A DNA stretch of 64,000 bases from Sitta carolinensis (Eukaryota > Chordata > Aves > Passeriformes > Sittidae): the NCBI GenBank assembly GCA_032173965.1, contig CM063284.1, positions 116,100,410 to 116,164,409 on the forward strand. Reading direction: 5' to 3'. The position numbers and the translations under genes were made by a program. Positions 39,393-52,310 of the stretch are shown here, one piece after another. Under the pieces are notes generated by a model. That model was not told the origin of the DNA. It searched no databases and was given only the letters and a program-made list of their open reading frames with translations. Every line of letters begins with the position of its first letter. The first letter of the stretch is position 1.

Positions 39393-40379
39393 GCCAGTGA
39401 TTTGAAAATATGTCATTTGTGTGTGTTTTACAGAAGTCCTGTCAATAAAGAATGTTTGAAACAAATATCTCAGAACCATATAAAAAACTGTAAATTGGAT
39501 GTTCAAACATTTTTAATACACATTTTGAAAATGTCACTATTTCCCTCATCAGAGGTGATGACCCACCACTGCAGAAGTTTCGCATGCAAGGAATAAGACA
39601 AGACACTAAGTAAAACAGAACCATTGTATCACTATAGCATTGAAAATTCAGGAACATAAACTCCAGGAGGAAAAATAAATATGTAATTTTTGCTGGGCTC
39701 CAGAGAGAAGCGATTTATGGATCAAATCACCAAGGGAGTCAAAAGAACAGTCAGAGCAAGTATTAATGTAGTGGAGCAGTCATCCAGTGTTAAGATTAAG
39801 GGAAGAGAACTAGAGGGCATTTTCATTTTTTTAATGTTAACATTTGTCAGCTATAAAGAAGGATAATATCAGATACAGTCAAAAAGATTCTATGATTTTG
39901 GACACTACACCCTCAGCACTTGGAATTAACCTTTCAAAATTCAGTCCTTTGGATTTATTTTTTTTTCCCAAATGCTTTCTTTCACCTTTATCTAACTGTG
40001 CCTTAATATTAGAGTACTGGGCACTTCCAGGCAGCCATAGATGGGAATACAGAGGTTATAAATTAACATTTTTTTTCTAAAGTCAGGAGAAATCTTGGAA
40101 AAAATGCTGGAATTTATTCATACTCTTCTGCATAAGTGAGGCTGCATATGCTGAAGGAAATTAATCCCTGTGCAGTTTTCCTATAGATGCTTTTCAGTGT
40201 TCATCTGAGTGAATTCCATTTGAAGAAGATGAAAAGAATGTGATAAATTGTCCTATTTTCAACATTTTTTTTTTTCATCTTGCTTAAAATTCCAAATTAT
40301 TTTTTTCATACAATTTTTAATGCAGCACAGCCCCTAGGAAAATCCTATATAGTTAACTTCTGAGAAAAAAAATCTGTCC
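39393..40379. other. unique sequence, no gene seen
   Basis: Short open frames of 64-78 codons only. No element recognised. Confidence 0.45.
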
Positions 40380-41150
40380 CTCTCATTGCCCTGGTAGTTA
40401 TTTTCTGCACCTCTGCTAGCTCTTACTGCCTCTTCTGGGAAATGGAAAGTAAAAATTATATGCCAGATCTGGTGCCACCAGTGTCTTGCACAGCATCATT
40501 CACAGCTTTTTGTTTCTACTGGAAATACCTCTATTACTGAATGTTACAATTGCATCTGTTCTATTTATCTCATTTGTTGGTTTACATTACACAGTTTTGG
40601 CAACTGAGAAACATATCTGGTAAAGCAATTTATCCAGTCCTTCCCTCAGGCATTTCCACATGAGGACTCATAGCTCCCAGTGCTTGAACTGCAAAAACTA
40701 CCACTTCCTACTAATGAGTTTTATCCCGTTGCTATTATTTGAATAACTGGGGATCCTCTGGTGTTTTCTGGCACCTCTTACCTTTGCCAGTAGATTTCAT
40801 CAGCCACCTCTTAGTCTTTGTGCCAAAGTCATTAGTGAAATTTTATGTCACGTTGCTTCCAACACTGAAATGATGGGGCTCCCATTGCTAACTTCCCTCT
40901 GGCCAACGCTTGCCTTTCATCAGCAGTCTCATGTCATCCTTCCTAGATAGCCCCTTAGATATCTTGTGATCTTTCTTCTCTGCCTGCTCCAATGTTACTT
41001 AAAGTTTTCCATACTGTACCACATCAAATGCTTCATTGCATTGATACTGTTGAGATCACTTTCTTGGAAAAATCTGCTGTTTCAAATAGAGAAAGATGCA
41101 AGTTTAGTCTGACACAATATATTTTCACTAAATCTGTATTTCATTATAAA
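40380..41150 (-). mobile_element. old CR1 LINE fragment, antisense (reverse-transcriptase region)
   Basis: Read as the antisense of an old sauropsid CR1, phrases fall in the expected order: CTCATTGCCCTGGTAGTTAT and TTTTCTGCACCTCTGCTAGC (about 40383-40420), CAGATCTGGTGCCACCAGTG and CAGCATCATTCACAGC (about 40464-40506), CATACTGTACCACATCAAAT followed by GCTTCATTGC (about 41010-41040), and TTTAGTCTGACACAATATAT followed by TTTCACTAAATCTG (about 41103-41135). The middle is badly diverged and probably deleted in places. It is an inactive relic. Short plus-strand open frames inside it are shadows. Confidence 0.6.
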
Positions 41151-42498
41151 TACATCTCTTCTCATTGCCATGGCATTAATTGAGTGTCTTCTACAAAATC
41201 TTTTTCCACACTTGGACTAAAGGAAATGTTGAGCTGAGAAATATATGATAAGCTAGGTCATTTTCCTTTACTTTTAAGAACAGAAACTGTTTTCTATTCT
41301 GCAGTTATAGAAAGCATGATATAAATGTAAAGATAAAGAATGTAATAAAAAATAATGATGGTATTTAATTTTGAAATTAAGTTTGTAAAGACTGAGTCAA
41401 TCACTTTTTCACAAGCAGAATGTGATTTCACCTCAGTGTAAGCAGCAACATTTATAGCTGCCCATACACTTCAATGAGAATACAAGTACAAATGAAATGA
41501 TGTGTAGGCCTTCCCTCATTAATAGTATGATTAAATTTTTTGCTACTGAAGTATTAGAAATTTGGCATGAAGATTAACAATTTCCCTTAAACCTGGTTCC
41601 TCAAGACATGGAACAGCTTTTATTTTGACTTTTATGCTTACTTATTTTCTTTTAATTTTATTATTATTTAGATGCTAAATTGTGCTTCATGTTTATGTTT
41701 GTTCTCCATTATTACTATGACCAATTGTTTTGAAGCACGATACTTTGTCTCAAAAAACCTCCCTTTCCCTCTAAGAGCTACAACAAAGCAATTCATTACT
41801 TGTGTACTGCTTATTAGTATATAACACAGATGAGGTTGCCACAGCTCCATCAAATCACTCTCTTTCTCTGTCTTTAGCTCCTCCTCTAAACAACCTACAG
41901 TACATCTTGTGCTACCCCAAAGCACTCTTCCCCTGTGTCCCCCAGTGAGTCCCATACTCCTAGGCTGTGACATCATGAGAGAGACTCTCCCCTTGGCTCA
42001 CTGTGGTGGATGCCACACCTGGCCCATGGGGTGATCACTCTCTTTGATAGCTCTGTTAAGGTTTGCCCCCCAAAAGACTTGAATTTTCACCTGAGCTTGC
42101 ACAGCAATTCTCCTTTTTGCCCTCGAAGACGTAGTAGTAGGAAGGAAAGAGTACTCCTTCATAGACTGTGGTAGTTTCAGGAGTTAGCAAAGGTTTCACC
42201 ATACTTCTTCACATTCAAAGCATGAACTCTAACTGTGGTTGCTCTCTAAGCCTATAAAAGATCAACCCAAACTGAAAATTTCAGAGTAAACCAGTCTGAA
42301 GATTTCCTCTGTTTCTAGGCATGAAGGGCTCTGATAACCTGCTGGCCTTGTTTCTGTCCCTCTCTTTGGCAGTCGTCCTTTGCCAGTTTACTCTGTGTAT
42401 TCCTTTTTAGAAGTTGCTATTTCCATTATGAAGATCAGAAAAGCAGATCTGACTACCTTAAAGAAAGAAGTATTGCCCTCTGGATAGTCTGTCTGTGT
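41151..42498. other. unassigned sequence, no gene seen
   Basis: AT-rich to about 41660, then GC-richer (41880-42130) with a 102-codon minus-strand open frame lacking any recognised domain. The GC-richer part could be a decayed LTR or other repeat but nothing diagnostic is visible. Confidence 0.35.
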
Positions 42499-42712
42499 CC
42501 TTCTGTGAGGGTGGTGAAGCGCTGGAACTGGTTGTTGGGAAGTTGTGGATGTCTCAGTCCTGGAAATGTTCAGGGCTGGGTTGGATGGAGTTTGAGCACC
42601 CTGGTCTAGTGGGAGATGTCTCTGCCCAAGCAAAGGGGCAAGAGACAAGGCCAAGAACTGGAAGTGGATGATCTTTATAGTCCCTTTCAACCTCAAACAC
42701 TCTGTGGTTCAA
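42499..42712 (+). mobile_element. CR1 LINE 3' end (short)
   Basis: TCTGTGAGGGTGGTGAAGCG, CTGGAACTGG, GAAGTTGTGGATG, GGTTGGATGGAGTTTGAGCA, CCCTGGTCTAGTGGGAGATG and the closing CCCTTTCAACCTCAAACACT follow the last 210 bases of avian CR1. The terminal octamer repeat is reduced to CTGTGGTTC. 5'-truncated and non-coding. Confidence 0.9.
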
Positions 42713-44154
42713 TGGTCTCTGCAACTTCAAGAAGCTTTTTAGTAGTTGTTCAATATCTAGGACAAAGACATGAGCTCATTTACATATTAACTTGCAAAAC
42801 TTCCATCTGACTTTTGTGCTTGCTCTCCTGATAAACTTGGACTCAGTTACATGCATTTGATCCCACATGTTTTCAGAGACTGAGTCAAATTTTTACTTCA
42901 GGCAGGACCAGGGCTGAGTAAAGGGCTGAACAATGGGTGAAGAGATCAAGAAAGAGTGACAGGGATTCAAAAGACTTTGAAAAACCTCAGGAAATCTTAC
43001 AAGAAGAGAAAAATAACATTAAAAAACATATTTAACCTACTTTTACATTTTATTTCCTTCCATTTTAACTAGAAATTCTATTTCTTGGCAGAACAATTGG
43101 TCAAAAGTAGGTCTTGTTTAAGTCTCCAGTGGTGTTATAGTGAGTTATTGCACATCTGATTCTGACTTGGATAAAACTCAATGAAGTGCTAAATAAATCA
43201 ATGGCTTCTACTTCTTCCTAGTAATATTGTCATGGAATCATTTTATAATTGTGATAAGACTTCAGTGATGTCTGTCAGTGATCAAATAACAATTTCTCTG
43301 GGTAATGCAGCATCAATGTTTAGTCTGACCCACTGCAATATAAAAAAGAAGCAAGACTACCCTAACAAATCTCACTTTATAAGGTTTTGCCATCTGCATG
43401 GAGTACATTTAAGACATAGTTTCTGAATTCAAAACAGGAGAACAAAGAAAAGAAAGCAGTGACTTGGCCTGGTTTTCAGATCAGATTTCCAAGGGGAGAG
43501 ATGCTGTATTTTGGCATTCACCTTTGGCAAGTACATGGACTTAGGTTGTGCATGACCATCTCTTTTTCCACCACTGCCACCGTTGATAAATAGAGAAAGC
43601 CACACAGAAACTCCTGGGTAATTCTGAGGTCAGAAGGTACCATCTCAGTGGTGAGAGAGAAGAGGATAAGGGGTGTCTCCTGAAGATATTTCAGGTTTCA
43701 CCTTGATTGTCATCTTTACTGTGAAGGCTATGAAACTGTAGGTACATGATGAAAGACATACACATGAGATACTGAGGTCAAAATTCATAATTAATATCCA
43801 GACTGACCTTTAGCTCTTCTCTAAAAATTATCACCTGCAACCCCAAATAACTGAATAATTTTGGTAGATCAGATAGCCCCTAAAAAATTCTTAGACAAAA
43901 TTAAGGAAAGTTTTCAAATAAATAAAAGACCATACAAGCCATCACATGAAAACCTCAGAACCATGTAAAGCTTGGGGAAAAAAAAAAAAGTCTAATAAAA
44001 TAAATTTTAAGTATTCCTGTACCTATCTTTTACCCTTCAGAGAAGTTTTCATTTAAGTGCTACTACTTTTCCTATTTTCCTGTTGTTCAGCCCCTAAGAT
44101 TTGGATTTGACAATGACTTCAGTGTTAGTGTACTTGTGCAAACTTTTTTCTTTA
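42713..44154. other. unique sequence, no gene seen
   Basis: No element recognised beyond an A-rich run near 43977-43989. Confidence 0.45.
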
Positions 44155-44335
44155 TTTTACTAGATTTAGTTCTTTGTATGCAACCTTAAGCAAGTATCTC
44201 AGCATCTCTATGAATGAGGATTTTGATATAAAATGAGATTAAGAATGATTTTCAATCTCTCAAAAGGCTTGCAAGGATAGTCACTCAACATAAAAAAAGC
44301 TAAGTAGTATTAATATCCATTAAGATGGTTAGAAC
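44155..44335 (+). mobile_element. MIR-like SINE fragment (old)
   Basis: CAACCTTAAGCAAGTATCTC, AGCATCTCTATGAATGAGGA, ATAAAATGAGATTAAGAATG and CTCTCAAAAGGCTTGCAAGG follow the MIR order ('gaccttgggcaagtcac', 'cctctctgtgcctcag', 'taaaatgagaataataa', 'ctcaaagggttgtgagg'). Diverged, with approximate ends. Confidence 0.5.
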
Positions 44336-45849
44336 GAAATACTGAGATGAAAGAAAATTAAAGCTTCCATTCTGAACTTATAATTTCTTTTTCTGAATAT
44401 AGAATATATTATCAGAATTAAAGTAAATAACATCAGAAATTTGAGAGACAGACTGTACCATGAATTAGGATTATAGATGTTTAAGTGATATTTTTAGCTT
44501 TTTGCCGGTTAGCACAAATTACGATTCCTAGTTAAACCACAGCTCACATTTTTCTTCTGCTGTCTCAAAAATAAAATTATTCCAAACATTCATGTTCCAA
44601 TACAGATGAGGCTAAAAATAACAGAATCAGATATATAAATCTTTGGTTTAAGCAACAGAAATAAGAAGGCATACCCTGCCAATAAAAATGTCCTGTTATT
44701 CTCTTTGGCAATACAAATGACACATCTCATCTGACTGACTGTTGTCAATTACTTTGCATGTATCAATCTTGACAAAACATGGTACATCTTAACACTCCAT
44801 TTCTAAAGTGCTATCCATATTTTGAGTGTTAATTGTTGCTGCACTAGCTAGCATTTCTTCATGTATTTGAGTTATCACATTAATATTTCAAATCATGAAG
44901 TGACAGGACTCTGTTTCTGTCTTTTATAATTGGTACACTGTTGTTTCCAAACAGTGCCTTTTATATGAAGCACTATTTCATACAAACTGACAACTTGATC
45001 ACTGTGATGCTGAAATATTAACTTATATTTTGGCAGGATGACATTTCTTGTGACATACATGCATTGTACTTATTTTGATTTTATTCCTAATCCAAGAAAA
45101 GTGCAGTACAGTTCTCTTACCAGAGGAACAAATAAATGTTTCATTGGAAGGATATTTCCTAGAGATGTTATTTAAGAAACAATGTACAAAAATTGCCCAT
45201 TACCTCCAAGCATAAACATAGAAAGATAATTTATAAAATAGCTAGAATTTCTTTTAAATTATTATTATAAGAATTATAATTATAATTATAGACAACATTG
45301 TTTCCTTTAAGTAAAGCTCACTAGAGGTAAGGTGATCAATACTGATGCTATTTTCTTTGATGCAGTTGAATATGTATTTGTACCAAATATTCCTATGCTG
45401 TTCATTCTGAAAATTATATCTGGAGATCCAATTGCTGTTGATGGTAGATTAACAACCCCACAGCATAACTGTGACCATCACAATCTACCTTGCCAAAACC
45501 AATGCAGATCACCCCCTTTAGTCCTCTGTTGAATACCTTCTCAGTATTAACTGAGGACTGTAAAGTAAGGCAAAAAATCAATAGATTTAACTTTCCAAAG
45601 AAATTGCCCTTGCTTTAAATGAAGAAATTCTTATAAAAATTTGTTATAAAAGTTTCACAGGGACCATACACACAGTTATGTAGGTAGGATATTGCTTTCA
45701 TGTTAAGGGTCTTGGTAACAATCACAAAATTAGCCTGACCAAGCTAAATGTGAATCTATAGTAATTTTGTAGGCTAACAGGCTACAATCGTGGGAGCACA
45801 TAGCTTCCATTAGTGCCACTCAAACCAGGACAATATTGCAAACTGGACT
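44336..45849. other. unique AT-rich sequence, possibly conserved non-coding in part
   Basis: Repeat-free apart from an AT-rich tract at 45265-45292. The stretch 44700-45080 looks like unique regulatory-type sequence but this is only an impression. Confidence 0.3.
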
Positions 45850-45935
45850 ATTCAATAGAGAGATAAATAGACGGGTTTATACAAGAAAAAGCAATTTCTG
45901 CCCTTCTAGTTTACAATTTGGGTAATAACACTCAC
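45850..45935 (+). mobile_element. old SINE/LINE tail fragment
   Basis: AAGAAAAAGCAATTTCTGCC followed by CTTCTAGTTTACAATTTGGG resembles the 'gcaatttctgccccaaagagcttacaatctaa' block of ancient amniote retroposons. Too short for family assignment. Confidence 0.4.
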
Positions 45936-46619
45936 AAGTAACCTTGAAGCTCTTTTTAACTGCCTGAGCTAAGTGAAAAAATAGAGCTGTGCTCCCTAGC
46001 CCCTAGCAGCAAACCCTTACCCACTGTGGCTCAGTAAATGAGAAGAATCTCCACTTTCCTCTGATGCTTTGACCGTTAATAGGTAGAGAACAGGTATGAA
46101 TTACTAAGATGAATCCTCAGAATATCTCATATTTTATATCAGCTATTTTTAAAATCATGTGCGATTCCACAATCATTACTTTCCCTTGATTTTAAACAAG
46201 TAGAGAGGTAATTTACTGACACACTATTTAACTTAAAAAATCTGTCCAAAACACACCCAATACATAGTTCCTCCAAAGAGTTCATAGCATGTCTGTATCC
46301 GCTGAGACAGAAATTGAGGTCCCCCTTGTGCTGTGCCTTGCTTCCGGCCACCTACAGCTGCAAATTCCCTAAAAAGACATGTGAATACTTTAGTCTCACG
46401 GAGTGTTACACTCTCTAATAGCAGGTGCTGACAACAGAGGTTCCACTTAAACACTGCAGTGGATTACACCACCCATCCCTTCATGAAAAACTGTTGGAAA
46501 ATATGCCACAGACACTAATAATTGTTCATTAAGCTGTCAGCGACTCCTCCTATGTAGCTATCAATTCTGCCTCTCTAGAAGAATTGAGAGTGAAAAAAAA
46601 GAGGCAGTGTTAAAGGTAA
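45936..46619. other. unique sequence, no gene seen
   Basis: Short overlapping minus-strand open frames only (46139-46454). No recognised element. Confidence 0.45.
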
Positions 46620-47040
46620 CAACAAGAGGAAAAAAGTGAAGCTGTATTATTGCTGAGCAAATATTTCACAACAAATTATTTACCTAACCCGCTTAACCTC
46701 CAATTCTGTTTGTGCAGTATCTGCAAGCAAACAAAAGCCTTTTTCTCAATCAACTACATTTGTTGCTCAAAATTAACCAACCACATTTTGAGACTACATT
46801 TTGTTTAACTGCAGATCAAACAGATAGTCGTTTGCAATTATTCTCTGTTTAATAACCTCTATTTTGTCAATGTTAGCCAGTCATCACTTATTAAATAAAT
46901 CATGTGTCATTGTCTGCTTTCCTATTATGCACAACCAAATTTGGTGCAAATATTTGCATGTGGAAATTTCAGAATTGTTTTAATTGCATTTGTGTCAGTG
47001 TTTTCTCATTAGCAGGAGGCTTAATGGAAAATCAGTACAG
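46620..47040. promoter_or_regulatory. candidate conserved non-coding element
   Basis: Repeat-free, stop-rich sequence dense in sites used by developmental regulators: GCAATTATTC, TTAATAACC, an octamer-like ATTTGCATG, GTTTAATAAC, AATTGCATTT and CACTTATTAAATAAATC. Vertebrate gene deserts often hold enhancers of this look. Conservation cannot be judged from one genome. Confidence 0.25.
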
Positions 47041-48488
47041 AAGAGGTTCAAGAATAGCTAGAGCAAACCCATCTAAAATGTGAAGGAAAACTTGTGGGGC
47101 AAAAATAGTAGTTTGGTCCTACCTTCTATATTATCCTGGCTAAATTTCAAACAAATATAGTATCAAAATAGTCAGCAGGCACCTGTAATCTGATGCACAA
47201 TATATTTTAGACACACAGCAGGACACACCAGTCCATACTATATTCATGAGTCTTAATAAAGAAAGTGAAAATAATAAACTACATCCATTCATGGAGAGAT
47301 ACCAAAGTTAAGAAATCTGAGCATGATGGGAGAAACTTAATGAGAAGACCCTCTGCCTCAAAAATATGGTACAGACAGACTCTTTTATGCTACAAGAATC
47401 CAGCCTTTAAAAAATCCCTGTCTTGGAGAGCAACATCTTGCACATAGTTCAAACCTGTGAAACTGCTATGCTAAAAGAACCAGGCTACAGCCTGTAAGCA
47501 TGAATAAAGAGGGTGCCAAAACCAGGAGAAGGGTGAACCTGCATTGCCTTCTAATTTTGGTAGCTTTGGAAGATACCTGATTTCACATACCATGTGTACA
47601 CTCAAAATAATTGCCATCCTGCTTGGGGACTTGTCTACTGCATGGTGTACATTATTTATTAAGAATGATTTCTCCCTCTCTCTAGTAATTATTAAAACCC
47701 CAACATTTACTACCAGAGGCTATACATTTGTCATATTTATATTTATTCATGCCTTACAAGGAAAATGTAATATCTTACATAGCATTTTAATTCTTTATTG
47801 GCAAAAGTTATCATAAAATTATTTACATTTCCAAAGTACCTAAAAAGAATATATCATCATGAAAGTAAAATCAAAAAACAAAACAAAACAGGCTTAAAAT
47901 ACATCACAGATGAATTTCTTTGTAACACCAAAAGCAAAATGTGTTTAAGCCTGTCTTGCAAGGGATGGAATTTTCCTAGAAATCAAGCTGTTGGCATGAA
48001 TATGCATATGTGAAGAGGAGCAACTCGTCTTGTTTTTGCACACAAATCTGAGCCATCCTGTTTGAAAAGTTTGCAAAATTTATTACCCAAAGATACTCAA
48101 AAGGTTGGCAATTTTTGAGGTGCTGAATATAAGTGTAAGAAGACTTTTATGGAAAAATCATTCCGGGTGACAAGGAGTGACCTCATCTCATACACACTCT
48201 GCATTTTCCACTCTGCTGAGAACAGATCATCAGGCCAGGTTAACCGAAATAGTCAAAGTATTAGCAGAACTGGATATCATACAGTCCTGCTAATGCCTTC
48301 TACAGGTCAGCTCTAAATAAAGATGAGTCATGCAACCACAAGCATTTATTCTAAAGTTCTGCCAAGCCACAGACAATTTTCTGTGGATAATCCTACGAAA
48401 TACCCTTTTTTATTTCTTTAGTACTTCATTAGATTTGACACATTCTAGGTGATTGTCTTGCACAGAACTTGCATTAACCTTTCTGCAG
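47041..48488. other. unique sequence, no gene seen
   Basis: No element recognised. A short A/C-rich tract lies at about 47868-47890. Confidence 0.45.
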
Positions 48489-48594
48489 CTTGAGAAGGAA
48501 ATTCAAGGAAAGGAAATGCATATGGAAATGTGGTGTAATTCACCCAACTAAGCATCTGGAGCAGCTGAAATTTGCATACCCTGATGAAGAACAG
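48489..48594 (+). other. exon-like block 1 of a speculative coding chain
   Basis: Preceded by the acceptor-like TTGCATTAACCTTTCTGCAG and followed by CAG then GTATAA (a moderate donor). One frame is open through all 106 bases (one base, then 35 codons ending FAYPDEEQ) and closes in phase 0. That frame hits a stop two codons into the putative intron. No protein family recognised. Confidence 0.15.
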
Positions 48595-48693
48595 GTATAA
48601 CTGTTCCCTGTAGGCAATGGGGGTGTTGTCATCAGTTCCTTTCATTGAAGTGCTGCTGCCTCTATTTGGTGCCCTCCTTCATGTCTCCTACAG

Positions 48694-48798
48694 GGGATTT
48701 ATGCAATGATTACTCAGCATTACAACTCAACCTGTCCGATGGTTAGTGGGAATATGCATACTGTGCAAGTGCTGCGAGGCTTAGATTTACAGATCCTG
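48694..48798 (+). other. exon-like block 2 of a speculative coding chain
   Basis: This 105-base block has the best splice context in the window: a long pyrimidine-rich run ending CCTTCATGTCTCCTACAG (acceptor ends 48693) and a closing CCTG then GTGAGTCAG donor. Exactly one frame is open across the block, 35 codons, phase 0 at both ends (starting GIYAMITQHYNS, ending RGLDLQIL). The other two frames contain stops. I recognise no protein. A non-coding exon or chance are real alternatives. Confidence 0.25.
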
Positions 48799-49173
48799 GT
48801 GAGTCAGCTGGCCCTCAGCTGGAGTTGCCGTCAGTTTAACGTTATTTAGATGTATGCTTAGCAGCTTCTCCTGATGTTTCTCATAATGTGTGTTTTAGCA
48901 GTTTCTCATCTGTTTCTCATAATGTGAAATAATGTGTCTGACTAAACTAATAAGGGAATGCGGAGGATGCGGAACACAATCTGCCAGTACTCCTCCCACA
49001 CATCACAATCCTTTCATTCAGCTTCCGAGTGAGTGAAAAAAAATTTATGAAAATATTAAAAATCAATTAAGAAAGTAAATTAAAACATATGAATGAATGA
49101 TGTATCCAGTGTTCTTCAATAATGTTGCGTATGTCTGGTAACTGGTTATACATTTAGCTGGACTCCCCAACTT

Positions 49174-49635
49174 ATGAAATTGCTACCTGTAGCATCCATC
49201 CTCTACATCTTCCATTTACAGTTTGTCTTCTCTGTTTCATACACCAAAATCAAACGTCTGTGCTCTCTCAGAAGCACAGCTGGCACCAGGAGAGACTACT
49301 ACAGGCATTTCCTCAAACAACTGCAATCACACAAGTGGTCTACCTGGTGCAAATACTTTGCTTCATTCAGTTTCTCCCCCGTCTGCCTGTTCATCTACTT
49401 TCCCACAGGAGTAAACCACTACAAGAAAATAAAAAGGCTGAACACTGGATTACAAAACCTTCCTTTTGATTCTATATTTTCTACTCAGTTGTGTTACAGT
49501 GGTCAAGGCTTGGAAATGGCACTTCATTATTTTCTTAAAGAGGTAGAGTGTGATAACTTTTACAACACTGTGCTTAAGCATTTTGGTTTCAGTTTCTTGT
49601 GTTGCCTGTTCTTTCATCTTGTAAGGTGGTCATAG
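49174..49635 (+). other. 153-codon open frame, exon-like block 3
   Basis: The frame has a true ATG at 49174 and encodes a hydrophobic N-terminus (MKLLPVASILYIFHLQFVF) that could act as a signal peptide or anchor, then a basic middle and several aromatic, Cys-rich segments. No domain is recognised. An acceptor-like ACATCTTCCATTTACAG ends at 49221 inside it, and splicing there from block 2 would keep this same frame. A frame of this length is expected roughly once by chance in a window of this size and composition (my rough estimate), so alone it is weak. Confidence 0.2.
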
Positions 49636-51889
49636 GTATGTGATAGGCGGTTGTTCAGTTGTGCAAATTTTGCAAATTATGTTATTTTATTCAGTTTTCA
49701 GAGACATCTTGCCCTGGCTGACCAACAATAGGACACTCAAAAATCTTGCTCAGGGCTGAGAAATATTGCTGAAGTCCAAACGTGGCTGAACACAGGGAGT
49801 TTGAAAAAGCCTCAAAATTTACAGCATTCACATTCTTCTTAAGATAGAAAACACTGAAAAGACAAAACAAGAGAAAAGGGAGAAAGAATGACAGAAATAG
49901 TTTGGAATAGGACGCAATAAATATTTGTATGCTGCAGAAAGGAAAAGAGCAAAGAAAGGAAAGAAAACACCTAAGAGGAATAAATGACAACTCTGAATCT
50001 TTTGAAGACTGTCCATCATTAACTCAGGGAAGAATCATTTTCAGTAAACACAACTTCAAGCAATGCCAAAAACTTTAAGGCCAGGCAGAGGTAGTCACAT
50101 AAACCAGTACTGATTTTTAATTTTATCATCTGTCAGAGGAGATATTAGGGATACAGTTATAAGTGTTCCTATAAGGATATGATTGTAAGGTGCTCATAAC
50201 TAAGAGCATCTCTTCCTTGGAACAGTGTGATTTTAGTGCAATGGAGTCTGAATGTGTCACCTCTATTCCTCTGGTATTTTGTACGTTGTATAGAAATCTT
50301 CACAGAGGTTTTAAGGGTCATTTGGTGGGGAAGAATCCTAACGCTGGAATCTACCTAAACCTGTACAAAAATGCCTGAACTGCTGTAGAATATGTGATTT
50401 GCTAAGTTTAAAACCCAGTGGGAACCAGTGTCTTCTCTGTGAAGGAAGGTGGTAACAGGCAAAGTGGTACACAAGCTAAGGATATACCAGGTGGAATGTT
50501 GGTGACAGTCACCACTACCATCACTATCACCACATTTAAAGTCCCTGAAGTCTGAAGAGTGATATGCAAATCCAAATTCTCTTCTATTTCTCTATCATTA
50601 GTATTACCATTAAGGAGAGTTCTTAAATGACCTGCATTTACTGCATGATTAAAAATTATTTCCTAGCAGATAAAATGCAGGGTTTGAATCTGGCAATACA
50701 AAGATGAGTTTTATCCATTGAAGTGATCAAATCTTAGATATCTATAAAAACTGACAAACTTAGAAGCACTGCGAACACAAACTTTAAAACTAAAGTAACA
50801 GAAGTGGTTGGAAAAAGTCAGTCTTTCTCTTCCTGCATTGGTTCATCCCTAGAGTTAACAGCCAAGTTGCCTTAACTTCTGGAGAACAAGAAATTGCACA
50901 GCTGGCAAAAATGTGTTCGTATTTGAGTCAGCCTTCAGAGACTCTTGGAAGAGTTTGTACCTCTGTTCTTGCAGAGGTGTCCTTACTTCAATGTTTGTAG
51001 GGCAAAGTTGTAGCTCACAAAGATTTGGGTCTATGTGACAGGCAAAGTACAGGGAAGAAAGTCCCTGCACTCATTCTTTGAAATATGTGAGCTGAAAAAG
51101 ATTTTGTCTTTCTAAATTGCATACAGCCAACAACCAAATTCTTGTTGCATAAGGTAAGGCACCAGGGTTTGTGCTGGTTTTTTTCTGTTCTAAAGAGTTT
51201 GCTTTTTGTTGCAATAGGATGTGAAACTTTCTTTTTGGAAAGATAAGAACGACTTCCTCACTTTACATAATATAAATTTTATAGCTAAGTAACCAAATGG
51301 TATTCATTTACAGTTGTAATAATATACTATGGCCCCACAAAGTATTATAATGCTGTGGTAATATCAAAACAGACTTCTACCTTGTTAAATGAAACATTTT
51401 GACTTTTCAAAACCGAATTTCAGTTTTCAGAATGACTTTCTACTGAAACATTTCAAATTTCCACAGTCCATAAAAAATTGAATTAAAACCAAGTTCTTAA
51501 ATTATGATTTTCTGATGGAGGAAAATTTGTTTGGGGTTTTTCTTCTGTGAAAGGGAAAATCCTTAATCACCACAAGCCACCAAGCAGCTGCTTAGCTTAT
51601 CTCAGTTTGACAGCTAAAAAAAACATTTGCAGGCCCACTTCTTTCTTACACCAAAGAGGGAGCTGTGAAAACTCATCATGATGATAAATTTTCTGACCTG
51701 ATTCTTATCCTGCCTCTGTCACTGACCCTCATATGGTAAAACCCAGCACTAAACCATGCACTAAAACAGTATGTAGTCCTACAGCAAGAAGTCTGCCAAG
51801 GTCTGCAGTAAGTGACAGTTGGGGCATAATTTGTATTACATATTTAGCTACCCTTATAGTCAGATAGATCTTGTGTGTGCAATTATGTT
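49636..51889. other. unique sequence, no gene seen
   Basis: No element recognised. The minus-strand open frames at 49691-50019 are Phe/Ser-rich readings of a purine-rich plus strand. Confidence 0.45.
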
Positions 51890-52310
51890 TGCAGTCTTGC
51901 ATAATACAGCTTTCCTTGTAATTGTCAGGTTATTAGCTCAGTGTTTTAATTTTGCTTTCTCTCAATTATTTGCATGCTTCTTAATTGGAAGTCATTAGAA
52001 TATGTAAATACTCCATTTCCATGGTGTTTTGCAGCATGAGCTCATTGTGTTGAATTAATTTGCTAGCTAAATAACCCTAAATGTTAAAAGAAGATAAATG
52101 TGTACATACAGTGCATGAAAATATATCTAAATATACAGGAAAATTGTACACAATATCTTTTGTGCATTGTTTAAATGAGTTAAATGGAACCTGTCTACCT
52201 TCGATACTTTTAAAATATGTTTACTTTGTTACATAATTGACTATTGGAATCCCATTCACGCACACAAAGAATAAATCTAAATTGCTTCCTTTTCAACAGA
52301 ACTAAATAAC
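51890..52310. promoter_or_regulatory. candidate conserved non-coding element
   Basis: Repeat-free sequence with many homeobox- and POU-type cores: CTCAATTATTTGCATGC, TTCTTAATTGG, TTGAATTAATTTGCTAGC, AATATGTAAATAC. The look is that of a developmental enhancer. This is an impression only, to be tested by comparison with other birds. Confidence 0.25.
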
